Positions 1 through 7,621 of a DNA stretch of 15,861 nt are shown here, in pieces; position 1 is the first letter of the stretch; each line of letters opens with the position of its first letter. Position numbers and translations under genes: made by a program. Under the pieces are notes generated by a model. That model ran no database searches. It was not told the origin of the DNA and saw only the letters and a program-made list of their open reading frames with translations. Source of the stretch: Pseudomonadota bacterium (GTDB lineage Bacteria > Desulfobacterota > Anaeroferrophillalia > Anaeroferrophillales > Anaeroferrophillaceae); the NCBI GenBank assembly GCA_011042595.1, contig DQWO01000123.1:1-15861 (forward strand), in the 5' to 3' direction.

Positions 1-167
1 ATTATATGGTCAGTGATGGCAGTGATGTGCCCTATCGCTTGAAAATCAGGGTGCCATCCTATTCCAATCTCAGCGTGCTGCCGGAACTGTGCCGGGGAAT
101 GCTCCTTTCTGATCTGGTAGCCGCCATGGGTAGTTTTGATTTGGTTATTCCTGAGATCGACAGGTAG
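1..167 (+). CDS. nuoD: NADH-quinone oxidoreductase subunit D, C-terminal end (partial)
   Basis: Only the last 54 codons are in the window (reading frame from base 3, stop TAG at 165-167). The peptide contains PYRLKIRVPSYSNL and ends GSFDLVIPEIDR, the typical end of the 49-kDa / NuoD subunit of complex I. In the complex NuoD lies in the peripheral arm and lines the quinone-reduction site with NuoB and NuoH. nuoH begins 5 nt after the stop, so the two genes are in one operon. It could also be the D half of a NuoCD fusion, because the N-terminus is outside the window. Nothing looks broken. Confidence 0.9.
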   Translation, partial: YMVSDGSDVPYRLKIRVPSYSNLSVLPELCRGMLLSDLVAAMGSFDLVIPEIDR

Positions 168-172
168 AATAT

Positions 173-1153
173 ATGGAAATGGCTGGAAATTTAATATTGT
201 TGCGGATGGTGATTGCGGTAGTCTTGATCGTCGCCTTTGTTTTCCTTAATGCTTTGATTATGGGCTATCTGGAACGCAAGCTTTCTGCCCGGATCCAGCG
301 CCGTCCCGGTCTGATGGAAGTCGGTCCTCACGGGATTCTGCAGTTGCTTATTGACGGCTTTAAACTGATCGGCAAACAACTTATTATCCCTAAGGATGCG
401 GACCGTTTTCTCTTTCGCCTGGCGCCGTTGCTTTCCTTTGTGCCGGTGGTCCTGCCGCTGATGGTCATTCCTTTCAGTTCTAAACTGCAGGCTCGTGATT
501 TTGATATTGGCTTAATATTTATCCTGGCCATTTCCTCCCTTAATGTCATGGCTATTCTCATGGCCGGCTGGGGTTCAAACAATAAATATTCGCTTTTTGG
601 GGCTATGCGCTCGGTGGCCCAGAATATCTCCTATGAAATTCCCATGCTGCTGTCACTGTTGGCGGTGATCCTGATGACCAATACTTTCAGCATGCAGGGG
701 ATTGTTCAGGCCCAGCATAAAATCTGGTTTTTTCTGGTTCAGCCCATTGCTTTTGTCATTTATATAGTTGCTTCGTTTGCCGAGACTAACCGGGCCCCTT
801 TTGATCTTCCTGAGGCTGAAAGTGAATTGACGGCGGGCTACCATACGGAATACAGCGGCATGGGCTTCAGTCTCTTCATGCTGGCTGAATATGCCAATAT
901 GTTTGTTGTCTGTTCTATTGCCACTACCCTGTTTCTCGGGGGATGGCATGGTATTCCTCTGCCATTTGGGGAATATAGTGGAGCCATCTGGTTTTTAATC
1001 AAGGCCTATGGCTTGATGATTTTCATGATCTGGGTACGGTGGACCTATCCCCGAACTCGCTTTGACCAGTTGATGAATTTCTGCTGGAAATATCTGATCC
1101 CTTTTGCCCTCGTTAACCTGCTGGTTACCGCGGTGCTGGTCAAGTTATTATGA
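173..1153 (+). CDS. nuoH: NADH-quinone oxidoreductase subunit H (NuoH)
   Basis: 326-aa polytopic membrane protein, the usual length for NuoH, the subunit that joins the membrane arm to the peripheral arm and forms much of the quinone chamber. Family signatures seen: ERK at residues 34-36, PGLMEVGPHG at 45-54, a conserved loop around residues 132-157 with AQNISYEIP, and the hallmark AETNRAPFDLPEAE at 203-216 followed by more acidic residues (E219, E226) of the E-channel. The PGxMEVGPHG variant of the usual LGPNRVGPFG loop is, from memory, common in Desulfobacterota. The ATG at 173 has an AGG-type ribosome site about 8 nt upstream; ATG 179 is a possible alternative. The stop overlaps the nuoI start (ATGA, 1150-1153), suggesting translational coupling. 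Confidence 0.97.
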   Translation: MEMAGNLILLRMVIAVVLIVAFVFLNALIMGYLERKLSARIQRRPGLMEVGPHGILQLLIDGFKLIGKQLIIPKDADRFLFRLAPLLSFVPVVLPLMVIPFSSKLQARDFDIGLIFILAISSLNVMAILMAGWGSNNKYSLFGAMRSVAQNISYEIPMLLSLLAVILMTNTFSMQGIVQAQHKIWFFLVQPIAFVIYIVASFAETNRAPFDLPEAESELTAGYHTEYSGMGFSLFMLAEYANMFVVCSIATTLFLGGWHGIPLPFGEYSGAIWFLIKAYGLMIFMIWVRWTYPRTRFDQLMNFCWKYLIPFALVNLLVTAVLVKLL

Positions 1154-1596
1154 GAAACAGCGGTTATTTTAAAGATTTATATGTCGGTGGTAAAAGCCTG
1201 ATTATCGGGTTGGGAGTTACCCTGAGAACCTGCTTTTTACCCCAGGTGACCGTCCATTATCCCCGTGAGAAGCTGGAGATTACCCCTAATTACCGTGGCC
1301 ATGTGGAACTGGTCAAGGATCCTGAAACCGGGGGGTCACGGTGCATTGTCTGTGGTATGTGTGCCCGGGCTTGTCCCTCCGGTTGTTTCACCGTCAAAGG
1401 GGAGAAAAAGGAGGGGGAGAAAAAGAAAACCCTGACTGTTTTCAAGCTGGATTTTACCAAATGCAGTCTCTGTGGAACCTGTGTTGAAACCTGCCCCAAG
1501 GGAGCTATTAGATATTCCATGGATTATAATATTGCCGGTTTTACCCGGGAAGAATTTCATTATGACCTGATTAAACGGCTGGAGGAGAAGGGATGA
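1150..1596 (+). CDS. nuoI: NADH-quinone oxidoreductase subunit I, 2x[4Fe-4S] ferredoxin-like
   Basis: 148-aa iron-sulfur protein of the complex I peripheral arm. It carries clusters N6a and N6b, which pass electrons toward NuoB and the quinone. Two CxxCxxCxxxCP motifs are visible: Cys 65/68/71/75 and Cys 105/108/111/115, giving two [4Fe-4S] clusters with the usual ferredoxin cross-ligation. A Lys/Glu-rich stretch lies between the motifs (residues 84-93), a surface loop that varies in this family. It is shorter than E. coli NuoI (180 aa) but complete in the core. It overlaps nuoH by 4 nt and nuoJ by 4 nt. Confidence 0.97.
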   Translation: MRNSGYFKDLYVGGKSLIIGLGVTLRTCFLPQVTVHYPREKLEITPNYRGHVELVKDPETGGSRCIVCGMCARACPSGCFTVKGEKKEGEKKKTLTVFKLDFTKCSLCGTCVETCPKGAIRYSMDYNIAGFTREEFHYDLIKRLEEKG

Positions 1597-2114
1597 TTCT
1601 CTACCAGTATATTGCCGAGGCCCTTTTCTTTGCCTTTATACTGCTGGTTTTTTTCGGCGGTTTACTGGCGGTGAGGTCAAGTATCCTTATGCATGCGGTA
1701 CTCGGTCTGGCGGTTTCGCTGTTGGGGGTTGCCGGATTATATTTCTATCTGGGCAGTCCATTTCTGGCGATGATGCAGATCCTGATTTATGTCGGGGCTG
1801 TCTGCATCATGATTGTTTTCGGGATTATGGTCGGTTATACCCCGAATCAGGTGCGAGTTGAAGGCATCACCGGGAAAAATACTTTTCTGGCGCTGTTATC
1901 CAGCATCCTGGTTTTTATATTGTTGCTGGTTGCCCTTAGCCGAACATTCTGGGTACCGTCGGCATCCAGGATGGGAGATTTTACCCTGTCCTACCTGGGA
2001 GAAAGTTTGCTTTACCAGTATTGCCTGGCCTTTGAGTTGATTTCTGTAGTCCTGTTGACGGCCATTGTTGGGGCTATTGTCCTGGCCCGGGGGAAAAAAG
2101 GGGAGCACTTCTGA
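1593..2114 (+). CDS. nuoJ: NADH-quinone oxidoreductase subunit J (NuoJ)
   Basis: 173-aa membrane protein with about five hydrophobic segments. NuoJ packs between NuoH, NuoK and NuoN, and its third helix rearranges during turnover. Diagnostic segments are FLAMMQILIYVGAVCIMIVF (about residues 57-76) and the C-terminal FELISVVLLTAIVGAIVLARG (about 148-168). The start ATG at 1593 overlaps the nuoI stop (ATGA) and is preceded by a very strong purine-rich ribosome site (GGAGGAGAAGGG). The stop TGA shares its last base with the nuoK start (TGATG). Confidence 0.96.
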   Translation: MILYQYIAEALFFAFILLVFFGGLLAVRSSILMHAVLGLAVSLLGVAGLYFYLGSPFLAMMQILIYVGAVCIMIVFGIMVGYTPNQVRVEGITGKNTFLALLSSILVFILLLVALSRTFWVPSASRMGDFTLSYLGESLLYQYCLAFELISVVLLTAIVGAIVLARGKKGEHF

Positions 2115-2431
2115 TGTATTTGAGCGCTAATCTCAATACTTATCTGGTGGTGGCACTTTTCTTGTTGATCCTTGGTCTCTACGGGATGATCCAGCATCGG
2201 ACCTTTATTGGTATGCTGATTTCAACCGAGTTGATTCTCAACGGTGCGGGATTAAATTTTATGGCCTTTAACCGTTTTTTGGCTCCTAATCCTGCAGTTG
2301 GTCAGATTTTCACTTTGTTTATTATGGGGATTGCGGCAGCGGAAGCGGCAATCGCAGTCAGTGTCATCCTGGCTGTTTATCGACGATACCGGACATCCGA
2401 CCCGGATGAAGTACATGATTTACACGGTTAA
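2114..2431 (+). CDS. nuoK: NADH-quinone oxidoreductase subunit K (NuoK)
   Basis: 105-aa protein with three predicted membrane helices, the usual length. NuoK forms part of the first proton half-channel next to NuoJ and NuoN. The two essential membrane glutamates are present: E39 in LISTELILNGAGLNF and E77 in IMGIAAAEAAIAVSVI, equivalent to E. coli E36 and E72. The C-terminus is a short charged tail (RRYRTSDPDEVHD). Translation is coupled to nuoJ by a 1-nt overlap. After its stop there is a 50-nt gap with an inverted repeat, the first break in an otherwise overlapping gene string. Confidence 0.97.
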   Translation: MYLSANLNTYLVVALFLLILGLYGMIQHRTFIGMLISTELILNGAGLNFMAFNRFLAPNPAVGQIFTLFIMGIAAAEAAIAVSVILAVYRRYRTSDPDEVHDLHG

Positions 2432-2434
2432 CAG

Positions 2435-2466
2435 GTAATTGTAGCTTATAAACTGGAAACAATTAC
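2435..2466 (+). repeat. Inverted repeat (hairpin) between nuoK and the first antiporter gene
   Basis: Perfect 8-nt arms GTAATTGT (2435-2442) and ACAATTAC (2459-2466) enclose a 16-nt loop. The stem can be lengthened with a bulge (CAG at 2432-2434 against CTG at 2466-2468). No T-run follows, so it is not a terminator. It could be an RNA processing or mRNA-stability site separating nuoK from the antiporter block. The sequence supports the repeat itself; the function is inferred. Confidence 0.4.
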
Positions 2467-2481
2467 TGCGCAGGGAAATGT

Positions 2482-3975
2482 ATGGAAACGATCATCACCA
2501 GTAAAATTCTGCTGACCACGGCCATTCCGATGGTGGCTGCGCTGCTCATCATGGCATCGGGGAAGAAACCCAATATCAGGGAGACCTGGTCGATTATTGG
2601 GGCCGTGTTGACGTTTCTGTCGGTGGTCAACCTGGTGCCACATATCCTGAACGGTGGTGCTTACGAGTATACTCTTTTCACCCTTTATCCGGGGATCTCG
2701 GTAAAATTCCACTTGGATGGTCTGGGAATTTTGTTTGCCGGAACCGCATCATTTCTCTGGATTATGGCCGGTTTTTATTGTGTTGGCTATATGCGGGGCT
2801 TGAATGAACATGCGCAGACTCGTTTCTACGTCTGTTATGCGGTATCGGTTGGTGCTGCCATGGGGGCAGCTTTCGCCGGCAACCTGTTTACCCTCTACCT
2901 CTTTTATGAAATTGTCTCAATCTTTACCTACCCGCTGGTTGCCCATCACCAGGATGAAGAGGGATATGAGGGGGCAAAGAAATATATTACCTACCTGATG
3001 TTTACTTCGAAGGCGTTCCTGCTGCCGGCGATGGTTCTTATTTATATTCAATGCGGGACCCTTGATTTTGCCACCGCCGATATTGTTCATGGAATTTTTC
3101 CCAACGACGCCAATCGCTGGCTGGTGACCATTTCTTTTTTGATGTGTCTTTTTGGTTTTGCCAAAGCCGGGATTATGCCGTTGCATAACTGGCTGCCTTC
3201 GGCGATGGTGGCACCGACGCCGGTCAGTGCTTTGCTGCATGCGGTGGTGGTGGTCAAAGTTGGTGTTTTTTCCATCTGCAGGATAATGCTGTCAGTGTTT
3301 GGAACTCAGCTGCTGCATCAGTTTCATCTGGGAATCTTTACCGCCTACTTTGTTTCTTTTACCATAATTACCGCTTCGATTATTGCCTTGACTAAAACGA
3401 ATCTCAAGGCCCGCCTGGCTTATTCAACCATTAGCCAGCTTTCCTATATCGTTCTCGGGGTGGCCATGCTGACGCCTAATGCGGTGACCGGTGGACTCAT
3501 CCATATTGTCAACCATGCTTTTTCCAAGATAACCCTCTTTTTCTGTGCCGGGGCGATCATGGTGGCTTCGGGGAAAAAGGATATCAGGGAAATGGGTGGC
3601 CTGGGACATCGGATGCCCTTGACCATGATCGCATTTGGTCTTGCATCTTTGAGTATGATCGGGGCGCCGCCGGTTAGTGGCTTTGTGACAAAATGGTTTC
3701 TGGCTTTGGGGGCCATGGACATTCACAATGTGATTTTACTGGTTGTTCTTTTGGCCAGTAGTCTGCTGAATGCCGGCTACTTCGTGCCGGTCTTCCTCCA
3801 TTCCTTTTATGGCAAACCTTTGCCGGAGGATGTTGGGCAGACAGGTTCCCTGGAGTCTTCACCCTTGATTATGTTGATGGTGATACCTTTGTGCATCACT
3901 TCAATTTTGTCGGTGCTTTTCGGTATTTATCCTGATCTGTTTCTGAAAATCATACATATGATGGTGGGCACATGA
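2482..3975 (+). CDS. MrpD/NuoL-family antiporter-like subunit, extra membrane-arm subunit of complex I
   Basis: 497-aa protein of the Proton_antipo_M family (NuoL, NuoM, NuoN, MrpA and MrpD) with about 14 membrane helices. Proton-path residues are all present: E143 in TM5 (LFYEIVSIFTYPLV), K228 in TM7 (GFAKAGIMPLHNWLP), K259 in TM8 (VVVVKVGVF), H345 near TM11 and K404 in TM12 (GFVTKWF). It ends after the core domain, so it lacks the lateral helix and last helix of NuoL. It sits where nuoL is expected, after nuoK, but is followed by a second and larger NuoL-like gene. It is best read as an additional ion-pumping module of complex I; a separate Mrp-like antiporter is the alternative. The start ATG has an AGGGA ribosome site just upstream. 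Its stop overlaps the next gene by 4 nt. Confidence 0.88.
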   Translation: METIITSKILLTTAIPMVAALLIMASGKKPNIRETWSIIGAVLTFLSVVNLVPHILNGGAYEYTLFTLYPGISVKFHLDGLGILFAGTASFLWIMAGFYCVGYMRGLNEHAQTRFYVCYAVSVGAAMGAAFAGNLFTLYLFYEIVSIFTYPLVAHHQDEEGYEGAKKYITYLMFTSKAFLLPAMVLIYIQCGTLDFATADIVHGIFPNDANRWLVTISFLMCLFGFAKAGIMPLHNWLPSAMVAPTPVSALLHAVVVVKVGVFSICRIMLSVFGTQLLHQFHLGIFTAYFVSFTIITASIIALTKTNLKARLAYSTISQLSYIVLGVAMLTPNAVTGGLIHIVNHAFSKITLFFCAGAIMVASGKKDIREMGGLGHRMPLTMIAFGLASLSMIGAPPVSGFVTKWFLALGAMDIHNVILLVVLLASSLLNAGYFVPVFLHSFYGKPLPEDVGQTGSLESSPLIMLMVIPLCITSILSVLFGIYPDLFLKIIHMMVGT

Positions 3976-4220
3976 TTGCACAATTGTTTGGCTACCTGCG
4001 CGAGCATTCCGTGGCGCTCAAATGGATATTTTTTGCCTATCTGGCTTTTACCCTGGTTTTTGATTTCTTTGCCGAACGACATCACGCACATTTCTGGGGT
4101 GATAGCGTTATCGGTTTCTGGACCTTGTTCGGAATCTTTGGCTGTCTGGGAATGATTGTCGTCTTTAAAGGCCTGTCCCACGTCTGGTTGGTAAAGGGTG
4201 AAGATTACTATGATGAGTAA
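3972..4220 (+). CDS. Small two-helix membrane protein within the nuo operon, unknown function
   Basis: 82-aa protein that I do not recognise as any canonical Nuo or Mrp subunit. Two hydrophobic segments are visible at about residues 15-33 and 46-69. They are separated by a short polar loop rich in His and charged residues (FFAERHHAHFWGD), and the protein ends in an acidic tail (KGEDYYDE). The start ATG overlaps the preceding stop (ATGA, 3972-3975), and its end overlaps the following antiporter gene by about 11 nt, so it is translated as part of this block. It is not a NuoK/MrpC homologue: it has only two helices and lacks their glutamate motifs. Position and size suggest a small accessory or linker subunit between the two antiporter-like proteins; this is inference. 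Confidence 0.75.
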   Translation: MIAQLFGYLREHSVALKWIFFAYLAFTLVFDFFAERHHAHFWGDSVIGFWTLFGIFGCLGMIVVFKGLSHVWLVKGEDYYDE

Positions 4221-5976
4221 TACCATATTCATGCATCCGGCTGCCTATTTTATTATTGGTGCCATGCTGCTGCCATTTGCCAAGCGGCTGAAGCTCCAGA
4301 AGGCATTATTGCTGATTGTTCCTTTGCTGGCATTCTACCAGATTCATCATTTGCCGGCCAGTTTTGGCATTTGTCATTTTATGGGCTTTGAGTTGACTTT
4401 TGGTCGGGTGGATAAACTAACCTATGTATTTCTCCATGTTTTTACCCTGATGGCCCTCATCGGCAGTATTTATGGTCTGCATGTGAAGGAAAGTGGCCAG
4501 CATATGGCGGCCTTCCTTTATGTGGCCGGTTCTTTGGGTACAACATTGGCAGGTGATTACCTGACCTTGTTTATTTTTTGGGAATTGATGGCCTTTGCTT
4601 CGGTCTTTCTGGTTTGGTATCGCAAAAAGAAGCGTTCTATTGAGGCGGGCTATCGCTACCTGTTGGTCCATACCACCGGTGGATTGATCCTTCTGGCGGG
4701 TATTTTCCTCCGCTATCATAACCTCCATGATCTGACATTTACCAGGATAGCCGTTGATGGGGCCACCACGGCGGATTATTTGATAATGATCGGTTTTATG
4801 CTGAATGCGGCGGTTCCTCCCATCCATGCCTGGTTGCCCGATGCTTATCCTGAAGCAACAGTTACCGGGGCGGTTTATATGTGTGCTTTTACTACTAAGA
4901 CCGCGGTTTATGTTCTGGCCCGTGGTTTTCCCGGATTTACTGCCTTGGCGATCCTGGGAGCGATTATGACTGTTTACGGGGTTGCTTACGCGGTGATTGA
5001 AAATGATGCCCGCCGGATACTGGCGTACCATATTGTCAGCCAGGTTGGTTATATGGTCTGCGGGGTGGGAATTGGTACGGCCATGGCTATCAATGGAGCC
5101 TGTGCCCATGCCTATGCCCATATTCTGTATAAAGCCCTGTTATTCATGGGGGTTGGATCGGTCCTGGAAATGACCGGAAAATCCAAATTAAGCGATCTTG
5201 GAGGGTTGTATAAATATATGCCCTGGAGCCTGGTATTCACGGTCATCGGCGGTATCGCCATCTCCGGTTTTCCCCTTACCAGCGGTTTTATCAGTAAATC
5301 GATGATTATTGCGGCTGCCGGGGTGGATCATCGAATATTTATTATGCTGATGTTGAGTCTGGCCGCTGTGGGTACCTTCCTTTCCGTTGGTATCAAGCTG
5401 CCCTATTTCATCTGGTTCGGTAAAGATTCCGGGGTGAAGGCAAAAGAATCTTACTGGAATATGCAATTGGGAATGTTCATTGCCGCTTTTATGTGTTTTT
5501 TCCTGGGATTTTATCCTGAATACCTCTACCGGATGCTGCCTTATCCGGTAAACTGGCATCCATATACTTCCTATCATTTGTCAGAGACATTCCAGCTGTT
5601 GGGATTCACTGGCCTTGGTTTCTATTTGATGGTCAACTATTTGAAACCTGCCGCCAAAAGCAACCTGGATCTGGACTGGTTTTATCGTAAAGGTGCCTTG
5701 GTGTTTATGTGGCTTGCATCTAAGCCCATTGGTAAAGCAAACGATTGGATTGGTGAAGTGTACCGGACGATTGGTTATCGTTTTACCTTAGCGGTTGCCA
5801 AGGCGATGTCATGGTTTGACTGGGAGGGTATTGATTGGGTGTTGGACGGCTCGGCTAAGGGGGTTGTTCGAGGTGGGGATGAGCTGCGTAAACTGCAGAC
5901 CGGTAAAATTCAGCACTATATCGGTGGTGCGGCAGTGGCCCTTTGTATTATCTTGATAATTGTTGTCTTGATCTGA
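4210..5976 (+). CDS. NuoL/MrpD-type antiporter-like subunit with NuoL-like lateral helix
   Basis: 588 aa from ATG 4210; an in-frame GTG at 4198 would add four residues, but TAAAGGGTGA just upstream fits a ribosome site for 4210. Core Proton_antipo_M domain with E125 in TM5 (IFWELMAF), K230 in TM8 (FTTKTAVYV) and K363 in TM12 (GFISKSM). The TM7 lysine of NuoL/M/N is an Asn here (N199, in LNAAVPPIHAWLP). After the core, a membrane helix at about 459-478 is followed by about 90 charged/amphipathic residues and a last helix at about 571-588, joined by ELRKLQTGKIQHY, which closely resembles the end of canonical NuoL. It is thus the likely distal subunit with the lateral helix that clamps the membrane arm. 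Many databases would label it Na+/H+ antiporter subunit D. Confidence 0.88.
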   Translation: MMSNTIFMHPAAYFIIGAMLLPFAKRLKLQKALLLIVPLLAFYQIHHLPASFGICHFMGFELTFGRVDKLTYVFLHVFTLMALIGSIYGLHVKESGQHMAAFLYVAGSLGTTLAGDYLTLFIFWELMAFASVFLVWYRKKKRSIEAGYRYLLVHTTGGLILLAGIFLRYHNLHDLTFTRIAVDGATTADYLIMIGFMLNAAVPPIHAWLPDAYPEATVTGAVYMCAFTTKTAVYVLARGFPGFTALAILGAIMTVYGVAYAVIENDARRILAYHIVSQVGYMVCGVGIGTAMAINGACAHAYAHILYKALLFMGVGSVLEMTGKSKLSDLGGLYKYMPWSLVFTVIGGIAISGFPLTSGFISKSMIIAAAGVDHRIFIMLMLSLAAVGTFLSVGIKLPYFIWFGKDSGVKAKESYWNMQLGMFIAAFMCFFLGFYPEYLYRMLPYPVNWHPYTSYHLSETFQLLGFTGLGFYLMVNYLKPAAKSNLDLDWFYRKGALVFMWLASKPIGKANDWIGEVYRTIGYRFTLAVAKAMSWFDWEGIDWVLDGSAKGVVRGGDELRKLQTGKIQHYIGGAAVALCIILIIVVLI

Positions 5977-6004
5977 AAATGCTCAAGTAGACTGCGGTCA
6001 TTAT

Positions 6005-7600
6005 ATGGAACAATATCTGATTTACAACACGTTAAGTTACCCGATACTGTCGGTAGTCCTGGGTATTCCTCTGGTGGGAGCTCTGATTGCCATTTTTCTC
6101 AAGGGTGATGGTTTGCTGAAAAGCTGGGGTTTATTGGTTACCCTGGTTACCGCGGTGGTGTCCTTGCCGTTGTATATCCGATTTGATCCAAGTACGGCCA
6201 AGTATCAGTTTGCTGAGGTTTACCGTTGGTTCCCGGCGCTGCACCTCAATTTTTCGGTCGGCGTTGACGGTATAAGCGTCTTATTGGTTCTGCTGACAAC
6301 CTTCGTTATGCCTCTGTGCATCCTTTGTTCCTGGAATTATATTAAAGATCGTTTTAAAGAATTTATTTTTGTTGTCCTGGTGATGGAAGCAGCGATGCTT
6401 GGGGTTTTCATCTGTCTTAATACCTTTCTCTTTTATATTTTCTGGGAAGCAATGCTGATTCCCATGTATCTGCTGATCGCGGTCTGGGGTGGTCAACGCA
6501 AAGATTATGCTTCCATCAAGTTCTTCATTTACACCCTGACTGGCAGTGTATTCCTGCTGGTTGCCATTATTGCCCTGTTCATTAAAACCGGGACATTCTT
6601 TATCCCCGAGCTCATGGCTCATCACTACTCATACCAATACCAGATGTGGATTTTTCTGGCCTGTGCCCTGGCCTTTGCGATTAAAATTCCCATGTTTCCT
6701 CTGCATACCTGGTTGCCCGCGGCCCACGTGGAAGCCCCCACAGCTGGAAGTGTCATCCTGGCCAGTATATTGTTGAAAATGGGCGGCTATGGCTTTTTGC
6801 GATTCTGTCTGCCCATGGCGCCGGCGGCCGCTTTGACCTGCATGCCTTATCTGCTGGCTCTGTCGATCATGTCGATCATTTTCGGTGGTTATCTGGCCTT
6901 GGGGCAGAGTGATATTAAAAAGTTGATTGCCTATTCCAGTGTCGGTCATATGGGTTTTGTTACCCTGGGTATTTTCCTGCTCAACGTTCAGGGGATCAAA
7001 GGTGCCATGCTGCAGATGATTAATCATGGGATTACCACTGGAGCCCTGTTTATCTGCATCGGGATCATTTATGAGCGTACCCATAGTCGGGAAATTAAGG
7101 ATAACTCAGCACTGGGGATGATGATGCCCATTTACATAACCTTTCTGGGAATTTTCACCCTTTCATCCTTTGCTTTTCCGGGGACTAACAGCTTTGTAGG
7201 CGAACTACTGGTGCTGATTGGTGCTTTTTCCAAATATAAGCTGGTTGGTGCCCTGGCAATCCCCGGGGCGATTCTGGCGGCTGCTTATATGCTTCGTTTA
7301 TTCCAGAAAATGGCTTGGGCGGATTCTGATGGCCATGCCCATCATCATGATGATGGAGACCATCATGCACTGAAAGATCTTAATGGACGGGAGATTGTGA
7401 CCCTGTTATTTCTGACGGTCTTTGTATTCTGGATTGGCCTGCATCCGGCACCCTTGTTGAAGGTTATGGATGCAAGTGTTACTCATTTGGTTGATCAGGT
7501 GAATAGTGGTATGCAGCATTTGCCACCGATGGAGCATCATGAACACCATGCCTGGCTGCTGCAGGTTGGTTCCTTATTGAAAAAGCTGGTGGTTTTTTAA
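6005..7600 (+). CDS. nuoM: NADH-quinone oxidoreductase subunit M (NuoM)
   Basis: 531-aa antiporter-like pump subunit of complex I with about 14 membrane helices. Key residues: E148 in TM5 (FYIFWEAMLIPMYLL), K227 in TM7 (FAIKIPMFPLHTWLPAAHVE), K258 in TM8 (LLKMGGYG) and E400 in TM12 (SFVGELLVL). A glutamate at that last place, instead of lysine, is the mark of NuoM as against NuoL and NuoN. Two His-rich stretches are unusual: residues 444-454 (HAHHHDDGDHH) in the loop before DLNGREI, and HHEHH at 511-515 near the C-terminus. It starts 28 nt after the previous stop; no strong ribosome site is visible before ATG 6005. nuoN follows after a short gap. Confidence 0.95.
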   Translation: MEQYLIYNTLSYPILSVVLGIPLVGALIAIFLKGDGLLKSWGLLVTLVTAVVSLPLYIRFDPSTAKYQFAEVYRWFPALHLNFSVGVDGISVLLVLLTTFVMPLCILCSWNYIKDRFKEFIFVVLVMEAAMLGVFICLNTFLFYIFWEAMLIPMYLLIAVWGGQRKDYASIKFFIYTLTGSVFLLVAIIALFIKTGTFFIPELMAHHYSYQYQMWIFLACALAFAIKIPMFPLHTWLPAAHVEAPTAGSVILASILLKMGGYGFLRFCLPMAPAAALTCMPYLLALSIMSIIFGGYLALGQSDIKKLIAYSSVGHMGFVTLGIFLLNVQGIKGAMLQMINHGITTGALFICIGIIYERTHSREIKDNSALGMMMPIYITFLGIFTLSSFAFPGTNSFVGELLVLIGAFSKYKLVGALAIPGAILAAAYMLRLFQKMAWADSDGHAHHHDDGDHHALKDLNGREIVTLLFLTVFVFWIGLHPAPLLKVMDASVTHLVDQVNSGMQHLPPMEHHEHHAWLLQVGSLLKKLVVF

Positions 7601-7621
7601 TACATATTGCAGGAACTATTT

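Noticed and set aside
4198..4209. GTG start at 4198 for the second antiporter gene
   Set aside because: The sequence around it reads better as the ribosome site for ATG 4210.
4417..5121. Open frame of about 234 codons on the minus strand inside the second antiporter gene
   Set aside because: A shadow of the real gene: polar, His/Gln/Asn-rich product without any domain, typical of the complement of a membrane-protein gene.
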